From CAVQFB01 sp963711675 (GTDB taxonomy: Bacteria; Acidobacteriota; Terriglobia; Terriglobales; Acidobacteriaceae), in contig CAVQFB010000013.1 of NCBI GenBank assembly GCA_963711675.1, positions 62,001 through 126,000 of the forward strand: a stretch of 64,000 bases of DNA, in the 5' to 3' direction. Position numbers and translations under genes: made by a program. Numbering within the stretch: the first letter of the stretch is position 1; every line of letters begins with the position of its first letter. Below the pieces are notes generated by a model that was not told the origin of the DNA, made no database searches, and saw only the letters and a program-made list of their open reading frames with translations. Below, piece by piece: positions 36,821-46,240 of the stretch.

Positions 36821-37867
36821 ATGCCGATGCCTCAGGACTTTCAGTTAGGGCTCCTGCCGGAGCACAAGATCAACTGGCGCTCGCTCGTGACCAGCTACGG
36901 CCTGCTGGTGCTCTTCATCCTGTTCCTGGTTAATTTGGCAATTCTCGTGCCCCAAAAATTGAATTTGTCGCACGACTATCACATCACCGAAATCATTCCG
37001 ATTCCCGCGCTGCGTCCCGAACCTCCGCCACCGCCTCCGGCGACTCCACCACCGGTGGTTCACGCCAAGCTGTTGCCTCCGGCTCCCGTCGCAAAGCCCA
37101 AGCTCACAGTGCCAAAGGAAATTCGCGAGGCGCAAGAGAAACCGAAGGAAATTGAGCCTCCCAAGGTGGCTCTGAACACTTTCACACCGACAGTCCTGAA
37201 ACCTCCGCCGGGCGGGGCGCGGCCCATGCTGATCCACACCGGCGATTTCGCCGGCAGCTCGGCGCCACCGACCGTGAACGCATCCGTCCAGAAGGTTCAG
37301 ACCGGCGGCTTCGGCGATCCCAACGGACTCAACGGCCAAGGTAAACAAAATGCCAAGCTTATCGCCGCTAATACCGGCTCTTTCGACATGCCTCAAGGTG
37401 CGGGATACGGGAACGGTTCCGGCGGAGCGAAAGGAATTCGCGGCACAGTTGCCAGCGCCGACTTCGGCAACGGAATCGCAACCTCCGGCAACGGCGACGG
37501 CCGCAGCAGCGGTCGCGGCAGCGTACAGACGGGAGCCTTCGGAGCGCAGGAAGTGGCGCAGGTTACGAAAACGCGTCAACTGGATAGCGGCCCACCCACC
37601 AATCCGGTGGAAATCACGTTCAAGCCCAATCCGGCGTATACCGACGAGGCTCGCCAGCTGAAATTGGAAGGTGAAGTGCTCCTGGAAGTCATCTTCGGGG
37701 CCAACGGGCAACTTCGCGTTAATCGTGTCGTGCGTGGCCTGGGACACGGACTCGACGAGGCCGCGGTGGCCGCCGCGAACAAGATGCGTTTCAAAGCGGC
37801 GCTGCGCGATGGACAGCCGGTCGATTCGACCGCCATCGTCCACGTCGTGTTTCAACTAGCTTACTGA
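36821..37867 (+). CDS. TonB-domain envelope protein
   Basis: A 348-residue protein from ATG 36821. A membrane segment lies at about residues 24-44 (SYGLLVLFILFLVNLAILV). A proline-rich periplasmic spacer follows (ALRPEPPPPPPATPPP) and then a long Gly/Asn/Ser-rich region. The C-terminal TonB-type domain (about 260-345) shows NPAYTDEARQLKLEGEVLLEV and ANKMRFKAALRDGQPV. TonB-type proteins transmit energy from ExbBD to outer-membrane receptors. No exbB, exbD or receptor is adjacent. A peptidase gene begins 21 bases after it, suggesting co-transcription. It could be an adapted TonB paralogue rather than an iron-uptake TonB. Confidence 0.85.
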   Translation: MPMPQDFQLGLLPEHKINWRSLVTSYGLLVLFILFLVNLAILVPQKLNLSHDYHITEIIPIPALRPEPPPPPPATPPPVVHAKLLPPAPVAKPKLTVPKEIREAQEKPKEIEPPKVALNTFTPTVLKPPPGGARPMLIHTGDFAGSSAPPTVNASVQKVQTGGFGDPNGLNGQGKQNAKLIAANTGSFDMPQGAGYGNGSGGAKGIRGTVASADFGNGIATSGNGDGRSSGRGSVQTGAFGAQEVAQVTKTRQLDSGPPTNPVEITFKPNPAYTDEARQLKLEGEVLLEVIFGANGQLRVNRVVRGLGHGLDEAAVAAANKMRFKAALRDGQPVDSTAIVHVVFQLAY

Positions 37868-37888
37868 TTTGGAGACGGAGATACAGAT

Positions 37889-39686
37889 ATGAGTACCCGC
37901 AAGCTTACGTTTACGACCTTCCTACTACTCTCGTTAAGTGCTGCGGGACAACAACGGTCCGACTCCGCACCACCCGCATATCCACTGGCGGGACAAGCAG
38001 CGCAAGCGCCAGCATTCCTGGCGGCACCACCGGCGGTGCCCGTCCTCATCGCGCAGGCGCAAACCGTGGCCGCACCAGCTGCGTCGCCTGCGCAAGCTGC
38101 ACCTAGCACCATGGATCAGGTGGTGGACCGCTTCATCTCGCGCGAACATGGGCTGATGAAGATGCTGGGGACTCGCAATCCGCTGGTCGAGACCTATCTG
38201 CAGAATCTGACCGCTGACCCGCAACTTGGCCCGGTTCCCAAGGATGACCGTTATTTTCTGGGCCGACTCGATCTCAGCGAATCCATCGATCGCACCGACT
38301 TCCTGAAAGATCAGAGCATGGAGAAGCACCTGCTCGGCGGCTTCGGCAGAATGTTCAAGATGCAGTATCAGCCTCTGGGTTTTTCCTGGATGATCTTCGC
38401 CGATCGCAATGACTTCGACCGTGAACACTACGACTTTCAAATACGTGCACCGCGAGTTCCTGGGCGATGTCCGCTGCCTGGTGTTCGATGTGACCCCCAA
38501 GAAAAACTCGGGTAAGGGCCGATTCCTCGGCCGCGTCTGGGTGGAAGATCAGGACTACAACATCGTTCGCCTGAACGGCACCTACGCGCCCCGCCCCAAG
38601 AATTCGTTCTTCTTCCACATGGATAGCTGGCGGTTGAACCTGATCGCCGGCTACTGGGTTCCTGCCTTCATTTACAGCGAAGAAGGCGATTTCAGCGCCG
38701 GCTCCAAGAACAAGATCGCGTTCAAAGCGCAAACCCGCATCTGGGGCTACGAACTCCGCAAGGAAGGCAAGGACGACGAGCTGACCCAGATCCGCGTAGA
38801 CAGCGTGAAGGACGACAGTCCAACTGCGCAGGACGCTTCTCCGTTGGCAGCCGAACGCCACTTCCAGCAGGAAGCGGAAGACAACGTGATCGAGCGCCTG
38901 CAAAAAGCGGGGCTGCTTGCGCCGGAAGGCGAAGTCGACAAGGTTTTGCAGACCGTGGTCAACAACATCCAAGTGACCAACAACATCGATCTCACTCGTC
39001 CCGTCCGCACGCGCGTTCTGCTGACGTCACCGCTCGAAACCTTCAGCGTAGGCAACACCATCGTCGTCAGCCGTGGATTGGTTGACGTGCTTCCTGACGA
39101 GTCTAGTCTTGCCATGGTGCTTTCGCATGAACTGGCGCACATCGTGCTCGGCCACAACCTGGGCAGCAAGTTCGCCTTCACCGATCGCATGCTCTTCGAC
39201 GACGAAACCACCTATCGCAATTTTGGTTTCAAGCACATTCCGGAGGAGGAAACCGCCGCGGACACCAAGGCCATCGAACTGCTCAAGAATTCGCCTTACG
39301 CTCAGAAGCTGGGTACTGCAGGTCTTTTCCTGAAAGAACTGCAGACGCGTGCGGGAGCGCTCAATGCGCTGCTGACCGCACACTTAGGGAATAACCTGGC
39401 CGAGAATGGAACAGTCACCCGCATGGCAGCGCTCATGGCGTCCGCTCCACAGCTCGACATGAACAAGCTGGACCAGATCGCGGCGCTTCCTCTCGGCGGC
39501 CGCGTCCGGCTAAATCCCTGGAGCAACCGCGTCGAACTGATCAAGGCTCAGCCCGTGGCGGTCACCTCGGCACGCGACAAGATGCCCTTCGAAGTTACGC
39601 CGTTCTTCCCTCGCCTGACCCGTTTTTCCAACTCCGACAACGGCAATCAGACAGCGCTGGCGAATCCGAGCCCAACGAATCAGTAG
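37889..39686 (+). CDS. Secreted M48-family metallopeptidase, frameshifted
   Basis: An exported zinc peptidase of about 598 residues. The signal region is MSTRKLTFTTFLLLSLSAAG, then an Ala/Pro/Gln-rich segment. The first part covers an N-terminal domain ending FADRNDFDREHYDF. The frame breaks near 38435-38445; one extra T in GACTTTCAAATAC. It continues as FKYVHREFLGDVRCLVFDV. The catalytic motif is LSHELAHIVLGHNLG (HExxH, about residue 410), with the third ligand in EEETAADTKAIEL. In the outer-membrane context it may be BepA/LoiP-like, degrading misassembled proteins. It follows the TonB-type gene by 21 bases. A strong terminator lies downstream. Confidence 0.88.
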
Positions 39687-39713
39687 CAACGGTTACGCCT
39701 CTCAAATCAGGAT

Positions 39714-39745
39714 GGCCGGGAATTCCTCGAGAATCCCGGCCTTTT
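39714..39745 (+). terminator. Intrinsic terminator of the TonB/M48 unit
   Basis: GGCCGGGAATTC and GAATCCCGGCC form a stem (39714-39741) with one bulge, followed by TTTT. It is 27 bases after the M48 stop codon. Confidence 0.85.
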
Positions 39746-39849
39746 CAATTCCCGGTTCACGACCACCCTTAGCCTGACGGTAACTTGCCAGCCCCGGCCG
39801 AACGGACCAGAATCTTGGAGGGCACTCCACTGTCAGGAATTTCGAGGGA

Positions 39850-40239
39850 ATGTTCGTGAGGCTTTGGTTAATGACGTTGCTCAGGCTGGCGTGGGGAGCG
39901 TATCTGCTCCTGACCTCCATCTATTGCCTGCTCGCGTTCCTGCCCTACACGTATTACGCGTTGATCAAGGCACCTGCCTATGCATGGATGCCTTGGTTCG
40001 TCCAGCACCAGGTCGCCCTCTATTGGATGCTCCTGCTGGCTGCCGCCCTTGCCTGTTGGCCCAAGAAAAAAAGCACCGCGTATTCCATACTGCTTGGACT
40101 CCAGGCGGCACTCGGCCTGTTCATCACGGCGCGTCCTTTCTTGTCTCACTTGCAAAGTAACTCAGCAGCGTATTTGTGGAGCCTAGCGATATTGGTGCCC
40201 GTAATTTTGTGTCGGCTGCGGACCTGTCAGGCACTGTGA
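39850..40239 (+). CDS. Four-helix membrane protein coupled to a sulfatase-type gene
   Basis: A 129-residue, very hydrophobic protein. Four membrane segments are visible, near residues 10-32, 55-70, 78-95 and 106-124, with a basic KKK at 72-74. No catalytic motif is seen and I recognise no family. Its TGA is overlapped by a GTG start (GTGA, 40236-40239) of the next gene, so translation of the two is probably coupled. A frameshift fusion to the next frame is formally possible. However, the joint span is 3n+2, unlike the other shifted genes here, which supports two genes. Confidence 0.7.
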   Translation: MFVRLWLMTLLRLAWGAYLLLTSIYCLLAFLPYTYYALIKAPAYAWMPWFVQHQVALYWMLLLAAALACWPKKKSTAYSILLGLQAALGLFITARPFLSHLQSNSAAYLWSLAILVPVILCRLRTCQAL

Positions 40240-42335
40240 CTCGAGACGAAAAGGAGAGCGATTCCAACCTGCTTTACTCTTACTCCGTGGTCGCAATCAT
40301 CGCAACCACGGTCACTCTGCTTTACGCTGTTGGTGCTCATGGGCGCAACTATCTCGAAACCCGCTCGTGGACCTTCCATCTAAGTGACATCGAGTTGACT
40401 GGCTGGAGCCTGCTGTCCCACGTCTTAGTCGCGATTCTGATCGTCACGTTCCTGAACGCGATTGCGATCATCTCGCGCAAAACCCCTCGCCCTCCGCTTT
40501 CCCGTTCTCTTCTGCTGGGTGGGATGGTCTTCGCTGCTCTTTGGTTCGCAATCGTTCGCTTTCTTGAAAACGCTCTCAGCTTTCAAGGTGCGCTCGCTCA
40601 TCTTTACGCGGGAACCCTGGCCGCCTCGCTTACCCTGCTGGGATTTGCGGTCGCCTTGCCGTTCCGATCCCGGTTATCTGTCGAATCGTCGAACCCCTCC
40701 AAACGAAGGCTCGCGCTCATTGCGGTTGCAGTGGTGCTCTCCATCGCCGCTCTTATCGTACCTTCCCTGATCGGCCGCGGAGACTGGAACGGCATCCTCG
40801 AAAGCGCCTTCACTCTTCTGTTCTGGCTGGGAATCAGCGCGTGCCTCTATGCCATACACCCACGCCAAAAGGCTTACTCGGTCGCGACTATGCTGGCTGT
40901 CGTCATCCTGACCGCGTTCACCTACGAAGGTCTGCAGGCTTCGGCCATCTTCTGGGGCAAGCCGCTCGGCGAAACCGACGATGACATTGCCCGCAGCATG
41001 GAGACCTACGCCACCCAGGACGCTTCTTTTCAGCTGGTGCACCATCTTCTCGGGAACGCGCGTGTCGAACCTTGTGGCGACCTCTGCCGCATTCTTCGGG
41101 AGTACACCAACATTCGTGACGCGCAGGCAAAGGTTGACGTGAAACTGGTCGATCCTCTTGTCCCGTCAACCAACATCCGTCCCAACATCTTCATCTTCGT
41201 CGTCGACTCGCTGCGGCCCGACTATCTTGGAGCTTACAACCCAAAGGTCGATTTCACTCCCAATCTCGACAACTTCGCCCGCGAGAGCGTCGTGGTACAC
41301 AACGTCTTCACGCAATATGCGGGCACTTCCCTCTCCGAGCCTGCCATTTGGGCGGGAACGATGCTTCTGCACGCCCACTTTCTGCAACCCTTCGGCAAAA
41401 TTAATAGTCTGGAAAAACTGGCCAAGGCGGACGGCTATCAGATGATCGTCAGCTACGACGAGATCCTGCGTGAGATCCTTTCGCCGACAGACGGCGCCAT
41501 CAAACTCGATACCGACAAGCCGCTCTGGAATCGTTTCGACGTGTGCTCCACCATCCAGCAGGCCGAGAGCACGCTGGACGCGCGAACTGACAAGTCTCGC
41601 CCCATACTCTTCTACGCGCAGCCCAAGAACGTTCACCAGTTCGCAAGTAACGATCGACCTCGCATGACGAGCGAGAACTGGCGGATTCGGCCCGGCTTCC
41701 AGAATCGCATCGCCTACGAAGTGAACGATGTGGATGAGTGTATTGGCCGATTTATTGGAGACTTGAAGGCCCGCGGCCTGTATGACAACAGCATCGTTAT
41801 TCTCGCCTCTGACCACGGCGACGCTACGGGCCAGTTTGGCAGGAACAGTCATTCCACTCTGATTTATCCGGAGATCATGCGGGTTCCGCTGATCGTGCAC
41901 CTGCCTGAGGCGCTGCGGAACCGCTTCGTCTACGACGACCGCCAGGTCTCAACCCTCACCGACGTCACGCCATCTCTCTACTACCTGCTGGGACACAGGC
42001 CGATTGAGACCAACCCGCTTTACGGCAGACCTATTTTTGTTGAGACGAAGGCGGAATTGGAGGGGCGGCATCCCAGGGACCTGTTTCTTGCTTCCGACGT
42101 GCGAGCGGCCTACGGAATCCTGGCGGATAATGGCCGCTACCTGTACGTTACCTACGACTCGCCTGCAGCCAGTTTTCTCTTCGACCTCGCACACGATCCC
42201 AACGCCGAGCACAACATCTTGGACGCTGCGCAGAAGAAGCAATACGACGAGCGCATCATCGAGCGTCTTCAGGGGATCGCCGACTTCTACGGATACAAAC
42301 CCGGGGTCGGGTCACTACTGGCTTCCGCGCACTGA
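40236..42335 (+). CDS. Membrane-anchored sulfatase/phosphoglycerol-transferase-type protein
   Basis: The GTG at 40236 gives 699 residues. Five hydrophobic segments span about residues 15-240. The soluble alkaline-phosphatase-fold domain starts at about 300 with IRPNIFIFVVDSLRPDYLG, whose aspartate is a metal ligand. Metal-binding VILASDHGDATG is near 525, with SHSTLIYPEIMRVPLI after it. The position of the sulfatase Cys-x-Pro-x-Arg site reads GTSLSEPAIWAG, so a Thr/Ser nucleophile as in lipoteichoic-acid synthase and phosphoethanolamine transferases is more likely than a formylglycine sulfatase. It probably modifies an envelope glycan or lipid outside the cytoplasm. Confidence 0.85.
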   Translation: MTRDEKESDSNLLYSYSVVAIIATTVTLLYAVGAHGRNYLETRSWTFHLSDIELTGWSLLSHVLVAILIVTFLNAIAIISRKTPRPPLSRSLLLGGMVFAALWFAIVRFLENALSFQGALAHLYAGTLAASLTLLGFAVALPFRSRLSVESSNPSKRRLALIAVAVVLSIAALIVPSLIGRGDWNGILESAFTLLFWLGISACLYAIHPRQKAYSVATMLAVVILTAFTYEGLQASAIFWGKPLGETDDDIARSMETYATQDASFQLVHHLLGNARVEPCGDLCRILREYTNIRDAQAKVDVKLVDPLVPSTNIRPNIFIFVVDSLRPDYLGAYNPKVDFTPNLDNFARESVVVHNVFTQYAGTSLSEPAIWAGTMLLHAHFLQPFGKINSLEKLAKADGYQMIVSYDEILREILSPTDGAIKLDTDKPLWNRFDVCSTIQQAESTLDARTDKSRPILFYAQPKNVHQFASNDRPRMTSENWRIRPGFQNRIAYEVNDVDECIGRFIGDLKARGLYDNSIVILASDHGDATGQFGRNSHSTLIYPEIMRVPLIVHLPEALRNRFVYDDRQVSTLTDVTPSLYYLLGHRPIETNPLYGRPIFVETKAELEGRHPRDLFLASDVRAAYGILADNGRYLYVTYDSPAASFLFDLAHDPNAEHNILDAAQKKQYDERIIERLQGIADFYGYKPGVGSLLASAH

Positions 42336-42379
42336 TGCCAGCGAGTGCCCGGCACAAGCGTTTCGTAAGTCGCGAGGCA

Positions 42380-43627
42380 CTACTTCTCCGGCCGTTTCTT
42401 TCCCGGCAGTCCCGCCGGATTCTCATGCGTTCGCTCGCGGAAGCTCCCACTCATGCCGCTCGCCAGGCTCACACTCGACTCACCGTACTTGTCGCGCAAC
42501 TTGTCCGCGGCAGCCAGAGCTTGCTTCCAGCGCCCCTGCCGGTTCGGTTCCAGCAGTTCGATTTGCTCCGAATGGCCTTCAAATGAGGAAGCGTGTACGC
42601 CCAGCAGCCTCACCGCCGAACCCTTCTTCCAGTTCTTGCGGAACAGAGTCCGAATCTGCTCAAAAATCTCCGTGTCCAGCTGGGTCGAAATCGGCAGCGT
42701 ATGTGCGCGGGTAATCGTGGTGAAGTCCTTGTAGCGAAGTTTCAGCTGAATCGTCCGCGCATATAGTTTGCTCTCACGCAGTCTCCGTCCCACCATCTCC
42801 GACAAGCGCATCAACGTCGCTTCCAGCTGGTCGGCATTGGCCGTATCTTCGTTGTACGTGTGCTCGTGGCTGATCGACTTGGCATCCGTGTCGGCGCCCA
42901 CTTCCGTGTCGAACCACCCTCCCGCATCCTCGCCGCGCGACTTCCCGGCCAACGCCAGGCCCCACTTCCCAAAACGCTCTTCCAGTTCAACATCGCCGAG
43001 CTTCGCCAGATCGCCGACCTTGTACACGTTCAGCGCGTTTAGGTTCTGCTCCATCACCTTGCCTACGCCCGGAATGTCGCGCACGTTCAGCGGCGCCAGG
43101 AATTTCGCCTCCTGCCCGGGCACGATCCACAGAACTCCGTTGGGCTTGGCCTGCGCAGACGAAACCTTGGCGATCAGCCGCGACGCGCCGATCCCGATCG
43201 AACAGTTCAGCCGCGTCTCCGCCTTCATTTTGTGGTGAAGGGCATGCGCCGCACGCAGCGGTGGTCCATGCAGGCGCTCAGTGCCGGTCATATCGACGTA
43301 AGCTTCGTCGATGGAGGCCATTTCAACTACGGGGGAGAAAGAAGACAGCACCCCGTACACCTTCTCGGAAGCTTCCCGGTACCGTCCCGGATGGCCGTCT
43401 ACAAAAATTGCATGGGGACAAAGCTTGGCGGCTGTGCGCAGCGGCATCGCCGAATGCACTCCAAACTTTCGCGCCTCGTAGGATGCGGCCGAAACAACGC
43501 CTCGCTCACCTCGCTGCCCGCCCACCACCACAGCCTTTCCCTTCAGCGATGGGTCAAACAGTTCTTCCACCGAAACGAAGAACGCATCCATATCGACGTG
43601 GAAGATGGTTTTCGGGAAAGAAGGCAT
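42380..43627 (-). CDS. dinB: DNA polymerase IV (Y-family)
   Basis: A translesion DNA polymerase of 415 residues from ATG 43627; a GTG two codons upstream (43633) is an alternative. The catalytic acidic residues are in IFHVDMDAFFVSVEEL (residues 8-23) and VEMASIDEAYVDM (about 103-115). The finger/thumb HhH region DIPGVGKVMEQNL is near 185-197. The little finger domain follows with TNADQLEATLMRLSEM-like spacing. The C-terminus lacks an obvious beta-clamp pentapeptide and ends with a basic tail. It is bracketed by the sulfatase-type gene and glgA and is likely transcribed alone. Confidence 0.95.
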   Translation of the reverse strand: MPSFPKTIFHVDMDAFFVSVEELFDPSLKGKAVVVGGQRGERGVVSAASYEARKFGVHSAMPLRTAAKLCPHAIFVDGHPGRYREASEKVYGVLSSFSPVVEMASIDEAYVDMTGTERLHGPPLRAAHALHHKMKAETRLNCSIGIGASRLIAKVSSAQAKPNGVLWIVPGQEAKFLAPLNVRDIPGVGKVMEQNLNALNVYKVGDLAKLGDVELEERFGKWGLALAGKSRGEDAGGWFDTEVGADTDAKSISHEHTYNEDTANADQLEATLMRLSEMVGRRLRESKLYARTIQLKLRYKDFTTITRAHTLPISTQLDTEIFEQIRTLFRKNWKKGSAVRLLGVHASSFEGHSEQIELLEPNRQGRWKQALAAADKLRDKYGESSVSLASGMSGSFRERTHENPAGLPGKKRPEK

Positions 43628-43691
43628 GGGCACCGCGTGCGGCGCACGCGAGTGCGCTTAGCGGATTCTAGCAGCGAACAAAGGTGTGAGC

Positions 43692-45152
43692 CTACGCCAC
43701 GGTCAACGTGGCGGCTTGCCGCACTTTGTCGTAAATCCGGACGTACTCCTTGGCCGAAGCGTCCCAGGAAAAGTCTTTGTTCATACCGTTTCGCATAAGC
43801 TGCTGCCACGACGACTGATCCCGAAAGGCGTGCAGCGCCTGCTTGACCGTCAGCAACAACGACTCGCCGCTGTACTCAGTAAACTTGAATCCCGTTCCTT
43901 TGCCGGTACGCGCATCCCAGGGTTCGATGGTGTCATCGAGCCCGCCCGTCGCCCGCACGATCGGCACTGTCCCATACTTCAGGCTATAGATCTGGTTCAG
44001 GCCGCAGGGTTCGTACCGGGAGGGCATCAGGAACATATCCGAACCCGCTTCTATTTTGTGCGCTATCGCGTTGTCATAGGCCACCTTCACGGCAATCTTT
44101 TGCGGAAACTGCCGGTTCAGGCGCATAAACATTTCCTCGTACGGCTTGTCGCCCGCGCCCAGCGCCACCATGATCATATCTTCCCGCGCCAGCCGGTCCA
44201 TGATCTGGGAAATCAGGTCAAAGCCCTTTTGCGCCGCGAATCGCGACACAATCCCGATCACCGGCAACTTCACATCTGCGCCCTGCATGCCAAACGCGGC
44301 CAGCAGGTCCTGTTTGCACTTGGCCTTGCCGCTCAAATCCGCGGGCGAATATTTCGCTGCGGCGTACTTGTCGGTCTGCGGACTCCACTCCTCGTAGTCC
44401 ACGCCATTCAGAATGCCTGAAACCGTTGCCGCGCGGTTGCGCAGCACCCCTTCCAACCCGAACCCGTACTCGATGGTCTGAATTTCCTGACTGTATTTCT
44501 TGCTGACCGTGGTAATGAAGTCCGACAGCACCAACGCACCCTTCAGAAAGTTCACTTGCCCGAAGAATTCCATTTTTGAGATCGTGAATAGATCCCAGGG
44601 CAACATCAGCAGCGGCAAAATTTCCGGCGGGAACAGCCCCTGGTAGCCCATGTTATGAATCGTGAACACCGTTCCCACGTCCCGAAACGCAGGGTCTTCC
44701 GCGTACAACGTCTTCAACATCACCGGCACCAGTGCCGACTGCCAGTCGTGGCAGTGAAACACCTGCGGCACGCCGAGAATCTTCGAAGCCTCCAGCACGG
44801 CACGCGAGAACAGGGCAAAGCGCTCGGCATTGTCCGGATAATCCCCGTCTTTCGTGCCGTACAACGCTTCCCGGTCGAAAAACGGCGGGTAGTCGATGAA
44901 GTAGAAGCGAATTCCACCCTGGTTCCCGCCCGTAACCACCGAGCAAAACCGGTACTGGTCGTCGAACGGCACCGTGATGCTTCGCACCACAGTTTGCGGA
45001 TCGCTAAGTTTGGTTTGCTTGTAGCGGGGCAGGTACACACTTACCTGATGCCCGGCGGCAGCCAGCGCACGCGGAAGTGCCCCCACCACATCTGCCAGGC
45101 CACCAGTTTTAGAAAAGGGAACGCATTCGGACGCTACAAAAGCGATATGCAT
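43692..45152 (-). CDS. glgA: Glycogen synthase (ADP-glucose)
   Basis: A GT5 enzyme that elongates alpha-1,4-glucan from ADP-glucose. The ATG at 45152 gives 486 residues. An open upstream extension is not family-like. Motifs are MHIAFVASECVPFSKTGGLADV at the N-terminus, with KTGGL as the ADP-glucose loop, FHCHDWQSAL near 130, TIHNMGYQG, GILNGVDYEEW, IGIVSRFAAQKGFDL and the C-terminal EPCGLNQIYSLKYGT with conserved glutamate. GT-B fold halves are both complete. It is divergent from ksgA and no other glycogen gene is nearby. Confidence 0.96.
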   Translation of the reverse strand: MHIAFVASECVPFSKTGGLADVVGALPRALAAAGHQVSVYLPRYKQTKLSDPQTVVRSITVPFDDQYRFCSVVTGGNQGGIRFYFIDYPPFFDREALYGTKDGDYPDNAERFALFSRAVLEASKILGVPQVFHCHDWQSALVPVMLKTLYAEDPAFRDVGTVFTIHNMGYQGLFPPEILPLLMLPWDLFTISKMEFFGQVNFLKGALVLSDFITTVSKKYSQEIQTIEYGFGLEGVLRNRAATVSGILNGVDYEEWSPQTDKYAAAKYSPADLSGKAKCKQDLLAAFGMQGADVKLPVIGIVSRFAAQKGFDLISQIMDRLAREDMIMVALGAGDKPYEEMFMRLNRQFPQKIAVKVAYDNAIAHKIEAGSDMFLMPSRYEPCGLNQIYSLKYGTVPIVRATGGLDDTIEPWDARTGKGTGFKFTEYSGESLLLTVKQALHAFRDQSSWQQLMRNGMNKDFSWDASAKEYVRIYDKVRQAATLTVA

Positions 45153-45289
45153 GAAGACGGCCTCCAGAACTGACCGGAGTCCACGCGACAGGCTATTATG
45201 ATGATGTGCCCGGTGGGCACACTCTCCCTGCAATGTGAAACTCGCGGGATGAAGGCCAAGTGTAAACGGGTAAAGGAAAGAGGGTCAAC

Positions 45290-46156
45290 GTGCCAAAGGT
45301 CGTATCCTCTCGTCGGGCGCGCGTCGCCAAGCCCAAACTCGGTCAGCACTTTCTCGCCGACCATGCCGCGGCGATCCGCATCGTCGAAGCCCTCGGCAAT
45401 CTCTCCCAGGATACGGTTCTCGAAATCGGCCCGGGCCGTGGCGCAATCACCTCTCTGCTCGCACCCCGCGCCCGCCGCGTAATCGCCATTGAACTCGATC
45501 GGGTCCTCGCCGCCCAGTTGCGCATGAAATATTCTCTGGTCCCCAACGTGGAAATCATCGAAGGCGACATTCTTGCCATCGACCTCCATACCCTGTTCGG
45601 ACCCAAACCCGGCACTTCTCGTCCCGGATTGGCACAGACTCCAGACACGGTTCGCGTCGTCGGCAATCTCCCCTACTACATCACCTCCGAAACCCTGCTG
45701 CGCCTCTTCGAATTCCGCAAATACTTTTCCACCATGGTCGTGATGGTGCAGCGCGAGGTTGCCGACCGCCTTGCCGCGTCGCCGGGACGCAGTGATTACG
45801 GGTTGCTCTCCGCAACCGCCCAGCTTTACGCCAAGGTCGAAAAGCTTTTCACGCTCCCACCTGGCGCGTTCAATCCTCCGCCCAAGGTGCAGTCCACCGT
45901 CGTTCGGCTTACGATCTCCTCTCGTCTGGAGAAACTGAACGTTGGAGAAAACGGGTTCATCGACTTTCTCAGGCTGTCTTTTGGACAAAAACGAAAGACG
46001 TTGTGGAATAATTTGAAGTTAGGCTACGAGCCGGACCTGCTGCGCTCGGCCCTGAGCAAGGCCGGCATCAAGCCCACGGACCGAGCCGAGGCCCTGTCAC
46101 TGGAAAAGAGCGCGGCCCTGTATCGCGCGTTGCACGCGGAAGGTGCGGTCAATTAG
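45290..46156 (+). CDS. ksgA: 16S rRNA dimethyladenosine transferase
   Basis: It dimethylates two adjacent adenines in the 3' helix of 16S rRNA during small-subunit assembly. It has 288 residues, with a GTG start at 45290 preceded by GAAAGAGG. The SAM-binding motif is VLEIGPGRGAIT (about residues 44-55), the acidic ribose contact IAIELDRVLAAQL, and the catalytic NLPYYITS (about 125-132). The C-terminal helical domain contains FIDFLRLSFGQKRKTLWNNL. An insert of about 15 residues (FGPKPGTSRPGLAQTPD) precedes the catalytic loop. The memo-type gene follows 84 bases later. Confidence 0.95.
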   Translation: MPKVVSSRRARVAKPKLGQHFLADHAAAIRIVEALGNLSQDTVLEIGPGRGAITSLLAPRARRVIAIELDRVLAAQLRMKYSLVPNVEIIEGDILAIDLHTLFGPKPGTSRPGLAQTPDTVRVVGNLPYYITSETLLRLFEFRKYFSTMVVMVQREVADRLAASPGRSDYGLLSATAQLYAKVEKLFTLPPGAFNPPPKVQSTVVRLTISSRLEKLNVGENGFIDFLRLSFGQKRKTLWNNLKLGYEPDLLRSALSKAGIKPTDRAEALSLEKSAALYRALHAEGAVN

Positions 46157-46240
46157 ACGATTGTCGCGATCGCCTGAGGCGCTGCAGGATTCGTCCGAGC
46201 CTTTCAGGCGACGCACATCAGGCCTCAAAAGGAGCCACCC

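Noticed and set aside
40176..40239. Start of the sulfatase-type gene at the GTG at 40176
   Set aside because: It would overlap the preceding membrane gene by 64 bases; the GTG at 40236 makes a clean 4-base overlap and keeps all conserved sequence.
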